A DNA stretch of 20,473 nucleotides from CAVSWN01 sp046728115. Lineage in GTDB: Bacteria; Acidobacteriota; Vicinamibacteria; Vicinamibacterales; CAVVIG01. Of this stretch, positions 1-7,842 are shown piece by piece. Position 1 is the first letter of the stretch; each line of letters opens with the position of its first letter. The DNA lies in the NCBI GenBank assembly GCA_046728115.1, contig JBKPDW010000361.1, positions 1-20,473 on the forward strand. Direction: 5' to 3'. The notes under the pieces are model-generated. The model did no database searches, was not told the DNA's origin, and saw nothing but the letters and a program-made list of their open reading frames with translations. Both the position numbers and the translations under genes were made by a program.

Positions 1-1038
1 GTACAGCTTTTCGTCCTGGATGGTGAACTCGAAATCCTGGACGTCTTTGTAGTGCTTCTCCAGACGCGTCGTAATCTGCCGCAGCTGCTTGTAGGCCGAC
101 GGCAGCACCTTTTCGAGCTCTTGAATAGGCTGCGGCGTACGAATGCCCGCGACCACGTCCTCGCCCTGGGCGTTGATCAGGAATTCGCCGTAAAACTCTT
201 TGGCGCCGGTGGCGGGATTGCGCGTGAAGCCGACGCCGGTCGCGGACCGGTCGCCGGTGTTGCCGAAGACCATCATCTGCACGTTGACAGCGGTGCCGAT
301 GTGATCGGGGATGTCGTAAATGCGCCGGTATTCGATGGCGCGAGGATTCATCCATGATCGGAACACGGCATCGCGCGCCATGGTGAGCTGCTCGGCCGGA
401 TCCTGTGGAAACTCGCGCTTCGCACGCTGCGTGACGACCTGCTTATAGCGCCGCACGACGTCTCGCAGCGCGTCCTCGCCAAGATCCGTGTCGAGTTTCG
501 TCCTGGCTGCCGCCTTCACCCCTTCGAACTCGTGCTCGAACGCCTCCTTCGGGATCTCGAGCACCACGTTGCCGAACATCTGGATGAATCGCCTGTAGGT
601 GTCGAAGGCGAACCGCCCGTTCTGCGTTCGACGCTTCAACCCTTCGACGGCATCATCGTTCAGGCCAAGGTTCAAAATCGTGTCCATCATGCCGGGCATC
701 GAAAACTTGGCGCCGGAACGCACCGACACGAGCAGCGGATGCTCAGGCGATCCCAGCGTGGCCCCGGCGGCGTGTTCGAGCTTCTTTAGGTTCGCTGCGA
801 TCTCGCGATCGACCGCGGCAGGAATTTTCCCGTTCTGCTCGTAGTAGAGGTTGCAGACTGCGGTTGAAATGGTGAACCCCGGCGGCACCGGCAACCCTGC
901 GTTGGTCATTTCCGCCAGGCCCGAGCCCTTGCCGCCGAGCACGTCCTTCATGTTGCGGTTTCCGTCGGCCTTACCGGCACCGAAGAAGTACACGTGTTTT
1001 GCGCGCTTCCGCTGCTTGTTTCTCGCCTTCTTCGCCAT
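1..1038 (-). CDS. ppdK: pyruvate, phosphate dikinase, N-terminal part (partial, runs off left edge)
   Basis: This gene is open from its ATG at 1038 to base 1 with no stop, giving 346 residues of a family that is usually near 900. PPDK interconverts pyruvate + ATP + Pi and PEP + AMP + PPi in the cytoplasm. Visible hallmarks of the N-terminal nucleotide-binding domain are YFFGAGKADGN (17-27), MKDVLGGKGSGLAEM (30-44), GLPVPPGFTIST (48-59) and VSVRSGAKFSMPGMMDTILN (105-123 region). The phospho-histidine and PEP-binding domains would lie outside the window. A GGAG Shine-Dalgarno sits 7 nt before the ATG. The first 14 residues are unusually rich in Lys/Arg compared with the short start I recall for the family. 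It lies 119 bp downstream of glyS on the same strand, an arrangement known near glyQS in clostridia, so it may be co-transcribed. Identity is secure; operon membership is inferred. Confidence 0.96.
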   Translation of the reverse strand, partial: MAKKARNKQRKRAKHVYFFGAGKADGNRNMKDVLGGKGSGLAEMTNAGLPVPPGFTISTAVCNLYYEQNGKIPAAVDREIAANLKKLEHAAGATLGSPEHPLLVSVRSGAKFSMPGMMDTILNLGLNDDAVEGLKRRTQNGRFAFDTYRRFIQMFGNVVLEIPKEAFEHEFEGVKAAARTKLDTDLGEDALRDVVRRYKQVVTQRAKREFPQDPAEQLTMARDAVFRSWMNPRAIEYRRIYDIPDHIGTAVNVQMMVFGNTGDRSATGVGFTRNPATGAKEFYGEFLINAQGEDVVAGIRTPQPIQELEKVLPSAYKQLRQITTRLEKHYKDVQDFEFTIQDEKLY

Positions 1039-1086
1039 ATGTCTCCGGTTCACGATTGGAACAACTCGCCACCACGGCGGCTTTTG

Positions 1087-1116
1087 CCCGTGTTCCCTGT
1101 GTCCTCAGTGGTCGAG
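1087..1116. repeat. short periodic intergenic repeat, degenerate
   Basis: The 119-bp spacer between glyS and ppdK contains, on the minus strand, a run built from successive GGACACAGGG / GAACACGGG-like units following CCACTGA. It has the look of the quasi-periodic ACAGAG/GAACAC intergenic strings I recall from many environmental bacterial genomes. Nothing else in this spacer (1039-1157) resembles a gene or a terminator. The assignment rests on pattern similarity only. Confidence 0.3.
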
Positions 1117-1157
1117 AGTTGATTTCGCAGGGTGCTTTTACTCCGCGCTGAATTCGG

Positions 1158-3389
1158 TCATGCCTGCTTCGGCGCGACGTACGAAATATCGCCAATCTCG
1201 GAAATTCGATCGCTCAGCTCGCTGAGCAGCGCCAGCCGCGCGCTCTTCACTTCGTGGTCCGGCACCATGACCCGCACATCCGCAAAAAACCTCTCCAGCT
1301 CGGGTTGAATCGTCGCAATCGATGCCAGTGCCTTGCCCGGCTTGCGCGCATCGAGCGATTGCCGGATTTCCACGCCGACGCGGTTCAGCGCCGAGCGCAG
1401 GGCGACTTCGGCCGGTTCGGTCAGCCTGTCGGCGTTGTACCGCCACGACAGCTCGCCCGACTGCGCCCCGGACTGCTCCACGATGTTCTTGGCGCGCTTG
1501 TAGGCTTCGGCGACGGCTGCGAAAACGGGGCTCGTGCGAACGGCGGCGAGCTCGCGCGCGTAGTCGTGCAAGTCGGCCAGGCCGACTTGCTCGACGCGCC
1601 GGACATCCGCGGTGACGGCCTGAATCGCTTCGTACGCCACGCCGCGCACCTGCAGCACGTGGCGGACACGATCCATGAGGAACGCCGTGACGGCGTCACC
1701 ATCCACGTCGGTCGATGGCGTGACGTCTGCGATGCGGCGTGCTTCACGCAGTATGGGCCCGAGCGTGGGCCGAACCTGCAGTCCGGTCACCGCCTCCAGA
1801 TCCACGAGGATCTTCACGATGCCTTGTCCTGCGCGTCGCAAGCCGAACGGATCCCGCGAGCCCGTGGGCTTTTCCCCGGCGCCGAACAGCCCGACGATCG
1901 TGTCCACCTTGTCGGCGAGCGAAACCGCCGCCCATGTGACCCTCGCTCTACCGAGCTGCGCGCGGTCTGGTGCCGCGTCCGCTTCCACCCCGACCGGCAG
2001 GTAATGAAAGTAGATCGCTTTCCAAATCTCCTCCGGGTGCTGCTCCTCGCGCGCGTAGATGCCACCCATCGTGCCCTGGAGCTCGGTGAACTCGCGCACC
2101 ATGTCCGTGGTCAGATCCACTTTTGCCAGGCGTGCGGCCGTGGCCGCCCTCGTCGCCGTCGCATCATCGGCGCCGAGGGCGTTTCGAGTGATCCACTCAG
2201 CGAGCTGCGCGATCCGTTCCGCCTTTGCCTTGTACGTCCCGACCTGCTTGTGGAACATGAGCGTCGCAAGGCTCTCGACCCGCGACTCGAGAGGTACGCG
2301 CCGGTCGGCTTCCCAGAAGAAACGCGCGTCGCGCAGCCGGGCGGTGACTACCCGCTCGGCATTGCGCGCAATCGTTCGTTCGTTGTCCGGCTCGGTGTTG
2401 ATCACCGCGAGAAAGGCGTTCCTCAGCCTGCCGTCTTCTCCTTCCAGCGGGAAGTAATGCTGGTGATGAATCAGGGTCGTCGTCAGCACTTCCTCTGGCA
2501 GGTCGAGGAACTCGTGCGCGAACGTGCCAGCCACGACCGACGGGTACTCGACGAGGTCTGGCACCTCGTGCAGCAGGCCGCCGTTGGCACGAACGGTTCG
2601 GCTGACGCGGCCGTGGAGTCGCTGCGCCTTGGCATCCAGTTCACGAGCGATCTTGTTGTGCCGCTCGCTGCGCTCCAGGATGACGAAGTTCTCGAGCAAT
2701 CGAGCTCGATACTCGTCGAACGAACGCACCTTGATCGCGCGTCCTGCCCGGCCGCTCGTGGTCAGGAAGCGATGCCCGTAGGTCACCGCGCCGGTCGACA
2801 CGTCCTGCACCTGGCTGGTCTGCGCCGCCGACGTCCGGGCGATCGTGAAGGGCACGACGCGCCCGCCGTACAGGAACAGCATCCAGCGAATCGGCCGTCC
2901 GAACAGCAATTCACCGCGCCCATCCTCGATGGTGGCGTCCCAGTGCATTGCCTTCGGGAACGAAAGGGCGCGCAACGCTCCACCGAGCACGGCCGGCAGA
3001 ACGTCGATGGTCGCCTTGCCGCGCTGACGTCTGCGGAATGCGATGTACTCCCCTTTCGGCGTCTGTACGCGCTCGAGCACCGAAACATCGACGCCCTGTT
3101 TGGCCGCAAACCCGGACGCTGCTGGGGTCGGCGCACCGTCCTTTGTAAACGCGGCAGCGACGGGCGGACCGTTGACCAGCTCTTCGAGATCGGTCTGTCG
3201 CTCGGGAACTCGCGCGATGCGCACCGTCAGCCGCCGGGGTGTGCTATACGTTTCGGCGGGCGCTTCAGGCGCCAGTCGATGCTCGCGCAGCTGCGACACG
3301 ACGACCTCGCCGATCCCGTTTGTCAGCGCCGGCAGCCAGCCCGCCGGAATTTCTTCGCACCCGATCTCGAGGAGCAGCTCGCGATCCAT
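1158..3389 (-). CDS. glyS: glycyl-tRNA synthetase beta subunit
   Basis: This is the 743-residue beta subunit of the bacterial (alpha2beta2) glycyl-tRNA synthetase. It carries tRNA recognition and pairs with the alpha subunit that holds the active site. The N-terminus LLLEIGCEEIPAGWLP (5-20) is the diagnostic GlyS opening. Further family segments are GRPIRWMLFLYGG, HHQHYFPLEGEDG, and RLRDARFFWEADRRVPLESR in the HD-like middle region. The C-terminal 150 residues fit the DALR-type anticodon-binding domain. It is slightly longer than E. coli GlyS (689 as I recall). The ATG at 3389 follows the glyQ TAG with a single intervening base, and GAGG within the glyQ 3' end serves as a plausible Shine-Dalgarno, so translation is likely coupled. 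A 760-residue antisense ORF over this gene is a GC-driven shadow. Confidence 0.97.
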   Translation of the reverse strand: MDRELLLEIGCEEIPAGWLPALTNGIGEVVVSQLREHRLAPEAPAETYSTPRRLTVRIARVPERQTDLEELVNGPPVAAAFTKDGAPTPAASGFAAKQGVDVSVLERVQTPKGEYIAFRRRQRGKATIDVLPAVLGGALRALSFPKAMHWDATIEDGRGELLFGRPIRWMLFLYGGRVVPFTIARTSAAQTSQVQDVSTGAVTYGHRFLTTSGRAGRAIKVRSFDEYRARLLENFVILERSERHNKIARELDAKAQRLHGRVSRTVRANGGLLHEVPDLVEYPSVVAGTFAHEFLDLPEEVLTTTLIHHQHYFPLEGEDGRLRNAFLAVINTEPDNERTIARNAERVVTARLRDARFFWEADRRVPLESRVESLATLMFHKQVGTYKAKAERIAQLAEWITRNALGADDATATRAATAARLAKVDLTTDMVREFTELQGTMGGIYAREEQHPEEIWKAIYFHYLPVGVEADAAPDRAQLGRARVTWAAVSLADKVDTIVGLFGAGEKPTGSRDPFGLRRAGQGIVKILVDLEAVTGLQVRPTLGPILREARRIADVTPSTDVDGDAVTAFLMDRVRHVLQVRGVAYEAIQAVTADVRRVEQVGLADLHDYARELAAVRTSPVFAAVAEAYKRAKNIVEQSGAQSGELSWRYNADRLTEPAEVALRSALNRVGVEIRQSLDARKPGKALASIATIQPELERFFADVRVMVPDHEVKSARLALLSELSDRISEIGDISYVAPKQA

Positions 3390-3390
3390 C

Positions 3391-4284
3391 CTAGACGCCC
3401 TCGCCCGCGGAAACCGGCAGTCCGAGCGGCTCCTCGACGTATTTTTTCGCGATGCCGATGGCGAGCTGGCGCACGCGGAGGATGTACGCGGTCCGCTCGG
3501 TCACGCCGATGCTGTTGCTCGAATCGAGGATGTTGAAGATGTGCGAGCACTTGAGGCAATGCTCCAGTGCCGGCAGAATCAGCCCCGATCGCAGCAGCGC
3601 TCCCGCGAAGCGATAATGCTCGTCGAACAGTCGCCGATGAAAGGCCGAGAACTCGCCAGGCGGCAATTCGATGCCGTCATTGAACACGTACCTGGACTGT
3701 TCGACTTCCTCTCGAAATCGCACATCCCGATACTTCACACCTGACGCCCACTCCAGCTCGTACACGCTGTCCACGCGCTGCAGGACCATCGCGATCCGCT
3801 CGAGACCGTAGGTCAACTCGGCAGAGATCGGGGCCAGTTCGAGGCCGCCGGCCTGTTGAAAGTAGGTAAACTGCGTGATCTCGAGGCCATCGAACATCAC
3901 CTGCCAGCCAATCCCCCAGGCGCCCAGCGTCGGCGATTCCCAGTTGTCCTCTTCGAAACGGATGTCGTGCTGCCGGGGGTTGACGCCGCAGGCTTCCAGG
4001 CTCTCGAGGTACAACTGCTGCACCTCGTCGGGTCCAGGCTTCAGCAGGACTTGAAACTGGTGATGCTTGAACAGCCGGTTCGGATTCTCCCCGAAGCGGC
4101 CGTCGGCCGGACGGCGCGACGGCTGCACGTACGCCACGCTCCAGTGCGCTGGGCCGAGGACGCGGAGGAACGTCTCCGGGTGCATGGTACCGGCGCCGAC
4201 CTCGACGTCGAGCGGCTGTTGTATCGCACACCCTCGCGAGGCCCAGAATTCAGAGAGCTTGAAGATGAGGCTTTGGAAGGTCAC
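3391..4284 (-). CDS. glyQ: glycyl-tRNA synthetase alpha subunit
   Basis: This is the catalytic alpha subunit that activates glycine with ATP and transfers it to tRNA-Gly together with GlyS. From the chosen start (297 residues) the class II core is very clear: QPLDVEVGAGTMHPETFLRVLGP (23-45), motif 2 region YVQPSRRPADGRFGENPNRL (52-71), EEDNWESPTLGAWGIGWQV (111-129), FTYFQQAGG (139-147) and motif 3 TYGLERIAM (158-166). I chose the GTG at 4284 because it overlaps the recO stop as GTGA and starts just before the conserved TFQSLIF, matching the family's N-terminus. The reading frame stays open upstream to another GTG at 4377, but those 31 extra residues have no family counterpart and would overlap recO by about 100 bp. 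Length agrees with the usual ~300. Confidence 0.95.
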   Translation of the reverse strand: MTFQSLIFKLSEFWASRGCAIQQPLDVEVGAGTMHPETFLRVLGPAHWSVAYVQPSRRPADGRFGENPNRLFKHHQFQVLLKPGPDEVQQLYLESLEACGVNPRQHDIRFEEDNWESPTLGAWGIGWQVMFDGLEITQFTYFQQAGGLELAPISAELTYGLERIAMVLQRVDSVYELEWASGVKYRDVRFREEVEQSRYVFNDGIELPPGEFSAFHRRLFDEHYRFAGALLRSGLILPALEHCLKCSHIFNILDSSNSIGVTERTAYILRVRQLAIGIAKKYVEEPLGLPVSAGEGV

Positions 4285-4940
4285 TTCGCTCTGGGTCCAC
4301 CAGCTAACATCTGCGACAGCACACGCACCGACCGCAATTCCTTCTCGAGGTGCATCGCGATCAACCTGCGGTGACACGCTTCGAGTTCGCGCAACGCTCC
4401 GGCCGGCACGTTGACCTCGCCGAGCAGGAGCGGATTCAGGGCACGGGCCCTGCGCAGAAATGCGCGCGCATCGTCCGACAACTGCGGATCCGCCTGATAC
4501 ACACCTTGCAGCCGCAGCACCCAGTACTCGAAGTAACGAGCCAGCCGCTCGATCGGGACTCCGACGGCCATCGCATCGACGACCGACGCGCCGAGTCGGT
4601 ACAACGGTTCACTCGGGTCTGCCTCGGGCGCCGACTCGTCGAGCAACTCGGCGAAATACTCGACGTATCCGAGCGCGGCGCCTTCGACGGCCGACAGCGG
4701 CGATCGCACCGGCTCGACGTAGCGAAGACTGACCAGATCGCGACGCTCGCGCTCCATGTACCCGACCCGCCCGCACGTGAGCGGCTCGAGCGCACCTCCA
4801 AATCGCCGGCGGCTTTGACGCGAATTCTTCGCGACGCCGCGTTTCTTGCCCCTGTCGCGCGTCAGGAACACGACGATCCGGTCCGACTCGCCGAGCTTGT
4901 ACGTTCGCAGAATCAGGGCATCGCCAGTGTAGAACGGCAT
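4281..4940 (-). CDS. recO: DNA repair protein RecO
   Basis: This 219-residue protein is RecO, which works with RecF/RecR to load RecA on SSB-coated single strands and anneals complementary DNA. The start MPFYTGDALILRTYKLGESD followed by RIVVFLTRDRGKKRGVAKNSR (N-terminal OB-fold) and RFGGALEPLT is characteristic. The C-terminal half is helical and ends RVLSQMLAGGPRAK. Only isolated cysteines are visible, so the four-Cys zinc site found in some RecO proteins is absent. The frame extends upstream to 5021, but the family begins at FYTGDALIL, so the ATG at 4940 is preferred; no strong Shine-Dalgarno is seen. Its stop overlaps the glyQ GTG by 4 bp, indicating a recO-glyQ-glyS operon. A weak -10-like TACAGT lies at 4963-4958. 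It is divergent from the beta-barrel gene. Confidence 0.94.
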   Translation of the reverse strand: MPFYTGDALILRTYKLGESDRIVVFLTRDRGKKRGVAKNSRQSRRRFGGALEPLTCGRVGYMERERRDLVSLRYVEPVRSPLSAVEGAALGYVEYFAELLDESAPEADPSEPLYRLGASVVDAMAVGVPIERLARYFEYWVLRLQGVYQADPQLSDDARAFLRRARALNPLLLGEVNVPAGALRELEACHRRLIAMHLEKELRSVRVLSQMLAGGPRAK

Positions 4941-5023
4941 CGTGCAGACAAAATGCGACTGTACTACACCGCGTCGCCGCTGTGGAACGATGCGTGGCGC
5001 CGTCGCCGCCGTAGCAAGCATAC

Positions 5024-5053
5024 TTGACGCATCGGGCGGAACGTCGCGACAAT
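5024..5053 (+). promoter_or_regulatory. candidate sigma-70-type promoter for the beta-barrel gene
   Basis: TTGACG at 5024-5029 and GACAAT at 5048-5053 are separated by 18 bp within the divergent spacer. This would place the transcript start about 60 nt before the ATG at 5119. The -35 is near consensus and the -10 matches four of six positions. Confidence 0.4.
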
Positions 5054-5118
5054 CCGTTCATATCTCGCCACGCGGCATCCCGCATTTCGGCCGCGCTGTC
5101 ACGAATCAGGAGTCGACT

Positions 5119-5661
5119 ATGATTCGGCGTACCGTCTTTCAGCTCCTGATAGCCCTGGCCGCATGTCTTCTGCATGCGTCTGGGGCCGCGGCGCAGTCGC
5201 TCGATGCTGCGGGCGGCTATGCGTACCTGCATGAGAGCGACTTGTCGGTTCCAAGCGGCTGGTTCGCTTCCGGTGGCGGTAACATCAACTCCTGGTTCGG
5301 CTTCGTCGGCCAGGTGAGCGGTCATTACAAGACGATCGCGATCTCCGATCTCGACGTGAGCACGAAGCTGTACGTGTTCGGCGGCGGTCCGCGGATCAGC
5401 GTGCGGCAGAACCGGAAGCTTACATGGTTCGTTCAGGCGGTATTTGGCGCGGCGAGCACAAGCGCCCAAGTGAAGGGCTCTTCGGTGACTCAACCCACCA
5501 CGACGAACTTCGCCAGACACTACGCCGCCGGCGCAGACATCAGACTCGTGGATCCTGCAGGCATGCGCGTGCAGGTCGGCGAAACCTTCATCAACGCAGC
5601 GAGCGAGACGCAGGCGGAATTCCACGTGATGGTCGGGATCCTGTTTCGAACCTGGCCCTGA
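5119..5661 (+). CDS. small outer-membrane beta-barrel protein, function unknown
   Basis: This 180-residue protein has a clean Sec signal peptide: RR at 3-4, a hydrophobic core FQLLIALAACLL, then ASGAAA with predicted cleavage after residue 25. The mature part starts QSLDAAGGYAYLHE and alternates short amphipathic strands rich in Gly, Tyr, Trp and Phe (SWFGFVGQVSGHY, TKLYVFGGGPRISV, LTWFVQAVFGAAS, RHYAAGADIRLV), ending in an aromatic strand VMVGILFRTWP. This is the pattern of an eight-stranded OmpA/OmpX-like barrel; no ligand can be assigned. AGGAG at 5108-5112, 6 nt before the ATG, decides the start over an upstream in-frame ATG at 4942 that has no ribosome site and overlaps recO. It is the only plus-strand gene here and ends 9 bp from the converging era stop, with no obvious terminator hairpin between them. 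Confidence 0.85.
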   Translation: MIRRTVFQLLIALAACLLHASGAAAQSLDAAGGYAYLHESDLSVPSGWFASGGGNINSWFGFVGQVSGHYKTIAISDLDVSTKLYVFGGGPRISVRQNRKLTWFVQAVFGAASTSAQVKGSSVTQPTTTNFARHYAAGADIRLVDPAGMRVQVGETFINAASETQAEFHVMVGILFRTWP

Positions 5662-5670
5662 CGCGGATGC

Positions 5671-6555
5671 CTACTTCAGACCCATTCGATCGAGCGCCGC
5701 ATCGTCCTCGCGCCACTCCGACTTCACGCGTACGTGAAGGTCGAGGAAGACTCGCGTGCCGAAAAAGCGCTCGAGGTCCTCGCGAGCAGCGGTGCCGATG
5801 CGCTTGATCATCTCGCCGCCGCGGCCGACGATAATCGGCTTCTGCGATTCGCGATCGACGACGATGGTGCAATACAGCTTCAGGATGCCCTTATCGGCGG
5901 CGGGTTCCTCGAACCTGTCCACGACGACCGCGCTCGAGAATGGGATTTCCGCCCGCGTGAACTGCAACAGCTTCTCACGCACGATTTCGCCGGCCAGAAA
6001 CCGTTCGGGTTGATCGGTCAGGTAGTCCGGAGGATAGAGAGGGTCGCCTTCAGGCAGCCGCTCGATAATGGCTCGCTCGAGCCGATCGACGCCGTCGCCG
6101 GTGGTCGCCGAGATCGGGATGATTTCCTCGAATCGGTTCAACTCGTGTGCCTGCTGGATCATTGGCAGCAGCCTGGGCTTGCGGACCCGATCGATCTTGT
6201 TCAGGAGCAGAAAAACCGGCGCCTTCACGTCCTCGAGCAGATCGAGCACGAACCGATCGCCCTTCCCGAACGGTTCAGTTGCGTCGACGACGAGACCCAA
6301 AACGTCCACCTCGCGCATCGTCTCGACTGCCGCATCCACCATCCTCACGTTCATGCGATGCAGCGGACGATGGATCCCGGGCGTGTCGAGGAACACGATC
6401 TGCGCATTGGCACGGTGCGCCACTCCAAGAATGCGGGTGCGCGTCGTCTGCGGTTTGTCGGAGACGATGGCCAGCTTGGCACCGACGAGACGATTGAGCA
6501 GCGTGGACTTGCCGGCATTCGGACGGCCGACCAGCGACACAAACCCTGATTTCAT
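5671..6555 (-). CDS. era: GTPase Era
   Basis: Era is an essential GTPase that binds the 3' end of 16S rRNA and assists 30S subunit assembly. At 294 residues it has the usual length. All G motifs are present: P-loop GRPNAGKST (10-18), KPQTTRTRILGV switch I (34-45), DTPGI (57-61), NKID (119-122) and ISATTGDGVDRL. The C-terminal KH domain carries GRGG (244-247) within KPIIVGRGGEMIKRIG and ends in the typical FLDLHVRVKSEWR. The ATG is immediately adjacent to the TGA of the CorC-family gene (TGAATG), implying translational coupling. It is the last gene of the phoH-ybeY-corC-era operon. Confidence 0.98.
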   Translation of the reverse strand: MKSGFVSLVGRPNAGKSTLLNRLVGAKLAIVSDKPQTTRTRILGVAHRANAQIVFLDTPGIHRPLHRMNVRMVDAAVETMREVDVLGLVVDATEPFGKGDRFVLDLLEDVKAPVFLLLNKIDRVRKPRLLPMIQQAHELNRFEEIIPISATTGDGVDRLERAIIERLPEGDPLYPPDYLTDQPERFLAGEIVREKLLQFTRAEIPFSSAVVVDRFEEPAADKGILKLYCTIVVDRESQKPIIVGRGGEMIKRIGTAAREDLERFFGTRVFLDLHVRVKSEWREDDAALDRMGLK

Positions 6556-7842
6556 TCAGGGAGTCTTCGTCGAGGCGAAACCCTGGCCGTTCTTGGCCAT
6601 CGGCGCGACGATGTCTTCGGCGGATGCCGCCTTTGACATCCTCACCTTGTTGATGCGACGACGCTCCGCGTCCAGGATCTCGACGGTGAGCCCGTCCACG
6701 TCAAACCGCTCGCCCACCGCCGGGACACGGCCGATGTGAGACATCAGGTAGCCACCGACCGTTTCAAATCCCTGCTGTTCGATCTGAACGTTCAAGCGCT
6801 GGGCGACCTCGTCGATGTGAACCTTGCCGCTGAAGAGAAACCGTCCGTGGCCTTCGTCGACAATCGGTTCGGACTCGACATCGTACTCGTCGCGAATCTC
6901 GCCGACGATTTCCTCGAGCAGATCCTCGATGGTAACCAGGCCGGCCGTGCCCCCGTACTCGTCCCCGACGATGGCGATCTGCGTCTGCTGGCGCTGGAAC
7001 AGCTTCAAGAGCTCGGGGACGCGTTTGCTCTCGGGAATCACGACGGCCGGCCGCAACAATCCGGTGATGGGCTGCGCATCGTCGTTCGAGCCGAGCGTCA
7101 CGAGATCCTTCACGAACAAGAAGCCGGTGATGTTGTCGAGGCTGTCCTTGAAGACCGGGAACCGCGAATACTCCTGCTCGCGAAACAGCGCGCGCAAGTC
7201 GCCGACGGTCGCACTGTCGCGGATCGCGACGATGTCAGGCCGGGGAGTCATGACCTCGCGCACAAGCGTGTCACCGAAATCGACGATGCTCTGCAGCAGG
7301 CGGCGCTCTTCCGTCTCGATGAGCCCTTCCTGTTCGGCGGTGTCGATGTAGGCTTTCGCGGCCTCCGCCGACTCTTCCGCAGCTTCATCCGGCGTCGCCG
7401 GAACGCGCCGCGTGCTGGCCACCGAACGCGCAATCCTGCGTGTTACCGGCCCAAGCGAGCGGGCGATCGGCGCGAACGGAGGAAGGACCAGCTCGAGCGC
7501 GCGTTCGGGATCGTGGCCGACGAGCAGTAGTGGTATCAACAACTCGCAGACCACGACAAAGGCAGCCGCCACCAGGATGATGAACAGCACGATGTGCGCG
7601 CCCTCGACGCCCACCAGCCGGGCGAGTAGCGCCGTGGCGGTTCCGGTGACGACTCCAAGCAGCAGGCGAACGGGAATGAACAGGAGGAGCGGGTCGTCGA
7701 GATATTCGCCGATCGCGCCCGGCCGGCCGCTGCGCTCGGCCACGAGGCGCAAGGAGAGGCGCATCAGCGCGCTGAATCCCGCGTCGATTACGCCGAGATA
7801 TATCGCGGCGCACGCGAGAAGGAATATTGCGAGCGGGATCAA
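6556..7842 (-). CDS. CNNM/CBS/CorC-domain membrane protein (HlyC/CorC family, hemolysin-like)
   Basis: This 428-residue protein has three hydrophobic segments in an N-terminal CNNM (DUF21) domain: about 1-19, 52-78 and 83-109. A tandem CBS pair follows (about 197-320; VMTPRPDIVAIRDS opens the first CBS, and DEYGGTAGLVTIEDLLEEIV closes the second). A C-terminal CorC_HlyC domain (about 330-415) is next, containing VGGYLMSHIGRVP. The family is linked to Mg/Co homeostasis; E. coli YbeX (CorC), encoded beside ybeZ-ybeY, shares the CBS-CorC part but lacks the membrane domain. The start is TTG at 7842, overlapping the ybeY TGA as TTGA, with GGAAGAG about 8 nt upstream as ribosome site. The stop abuts the era ATG. 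Transported ion and direction cannot be read from the sequence. Confidence 0.93.
   Translation of the reverse strand: MIPLAIFLLACAAIYLGVIDAGFSALMRLSLRLVAERSGRPGAIGEYLDDPLLLFIPVRLLLGVVTGTATALLARLVGVEGAHIVLFIILVAAAFVVVCELLIPLLLVGHDPERALELVLPPFAPIARSLGPVTRRIARSVASTRRVPATPDEAAEESAEAAKAYIDTAEQEGLIETEERRLLQSIVDFGDTLVREVMTPRPDIVAIRDSATVGDLRALFREQEYSRFPVFKDSLDNITGFLFVKDLVTLGSNDDAQPITGLLRPAVVIPESKRVPELLKLFQRQQTQIAIVGDEYGGTAGLVTIEDLLEEIVGEIRDEYDVESEPIVDEGHGRFLFSGKVHIDEVAQRLNVQIEQQGFETVGGYLMSHIGRVPAVGERFDVDGLTVEILDAERRRINKVRMSKAASAEDIVAPMAKNGQGFASTKTP

Noticed and set aside
1254..3536. A 760-residue plus-strand open frame opposite glyS
   Set aside because: It lies exactly antisense to a certain glyS, has an Arg/His/Pro-rich composition typical of GC-rich shadow frames, and has no recognisable domain.
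4942..5118. Upstream extension of the beta-barrel gene to an ATG at 4942
   Set aside because: The extension lacks a ribosome site, would bury the signal peptide internally, and crosses the recO leader; AGGAG before 5119 decides the start.
4609..5625. A 338-residue minus-strand frame spanning the beta-barrel gene and recO
   Set aside because: It is antisense to the barrel gene and out of frame with recO, with no domain or start signal.
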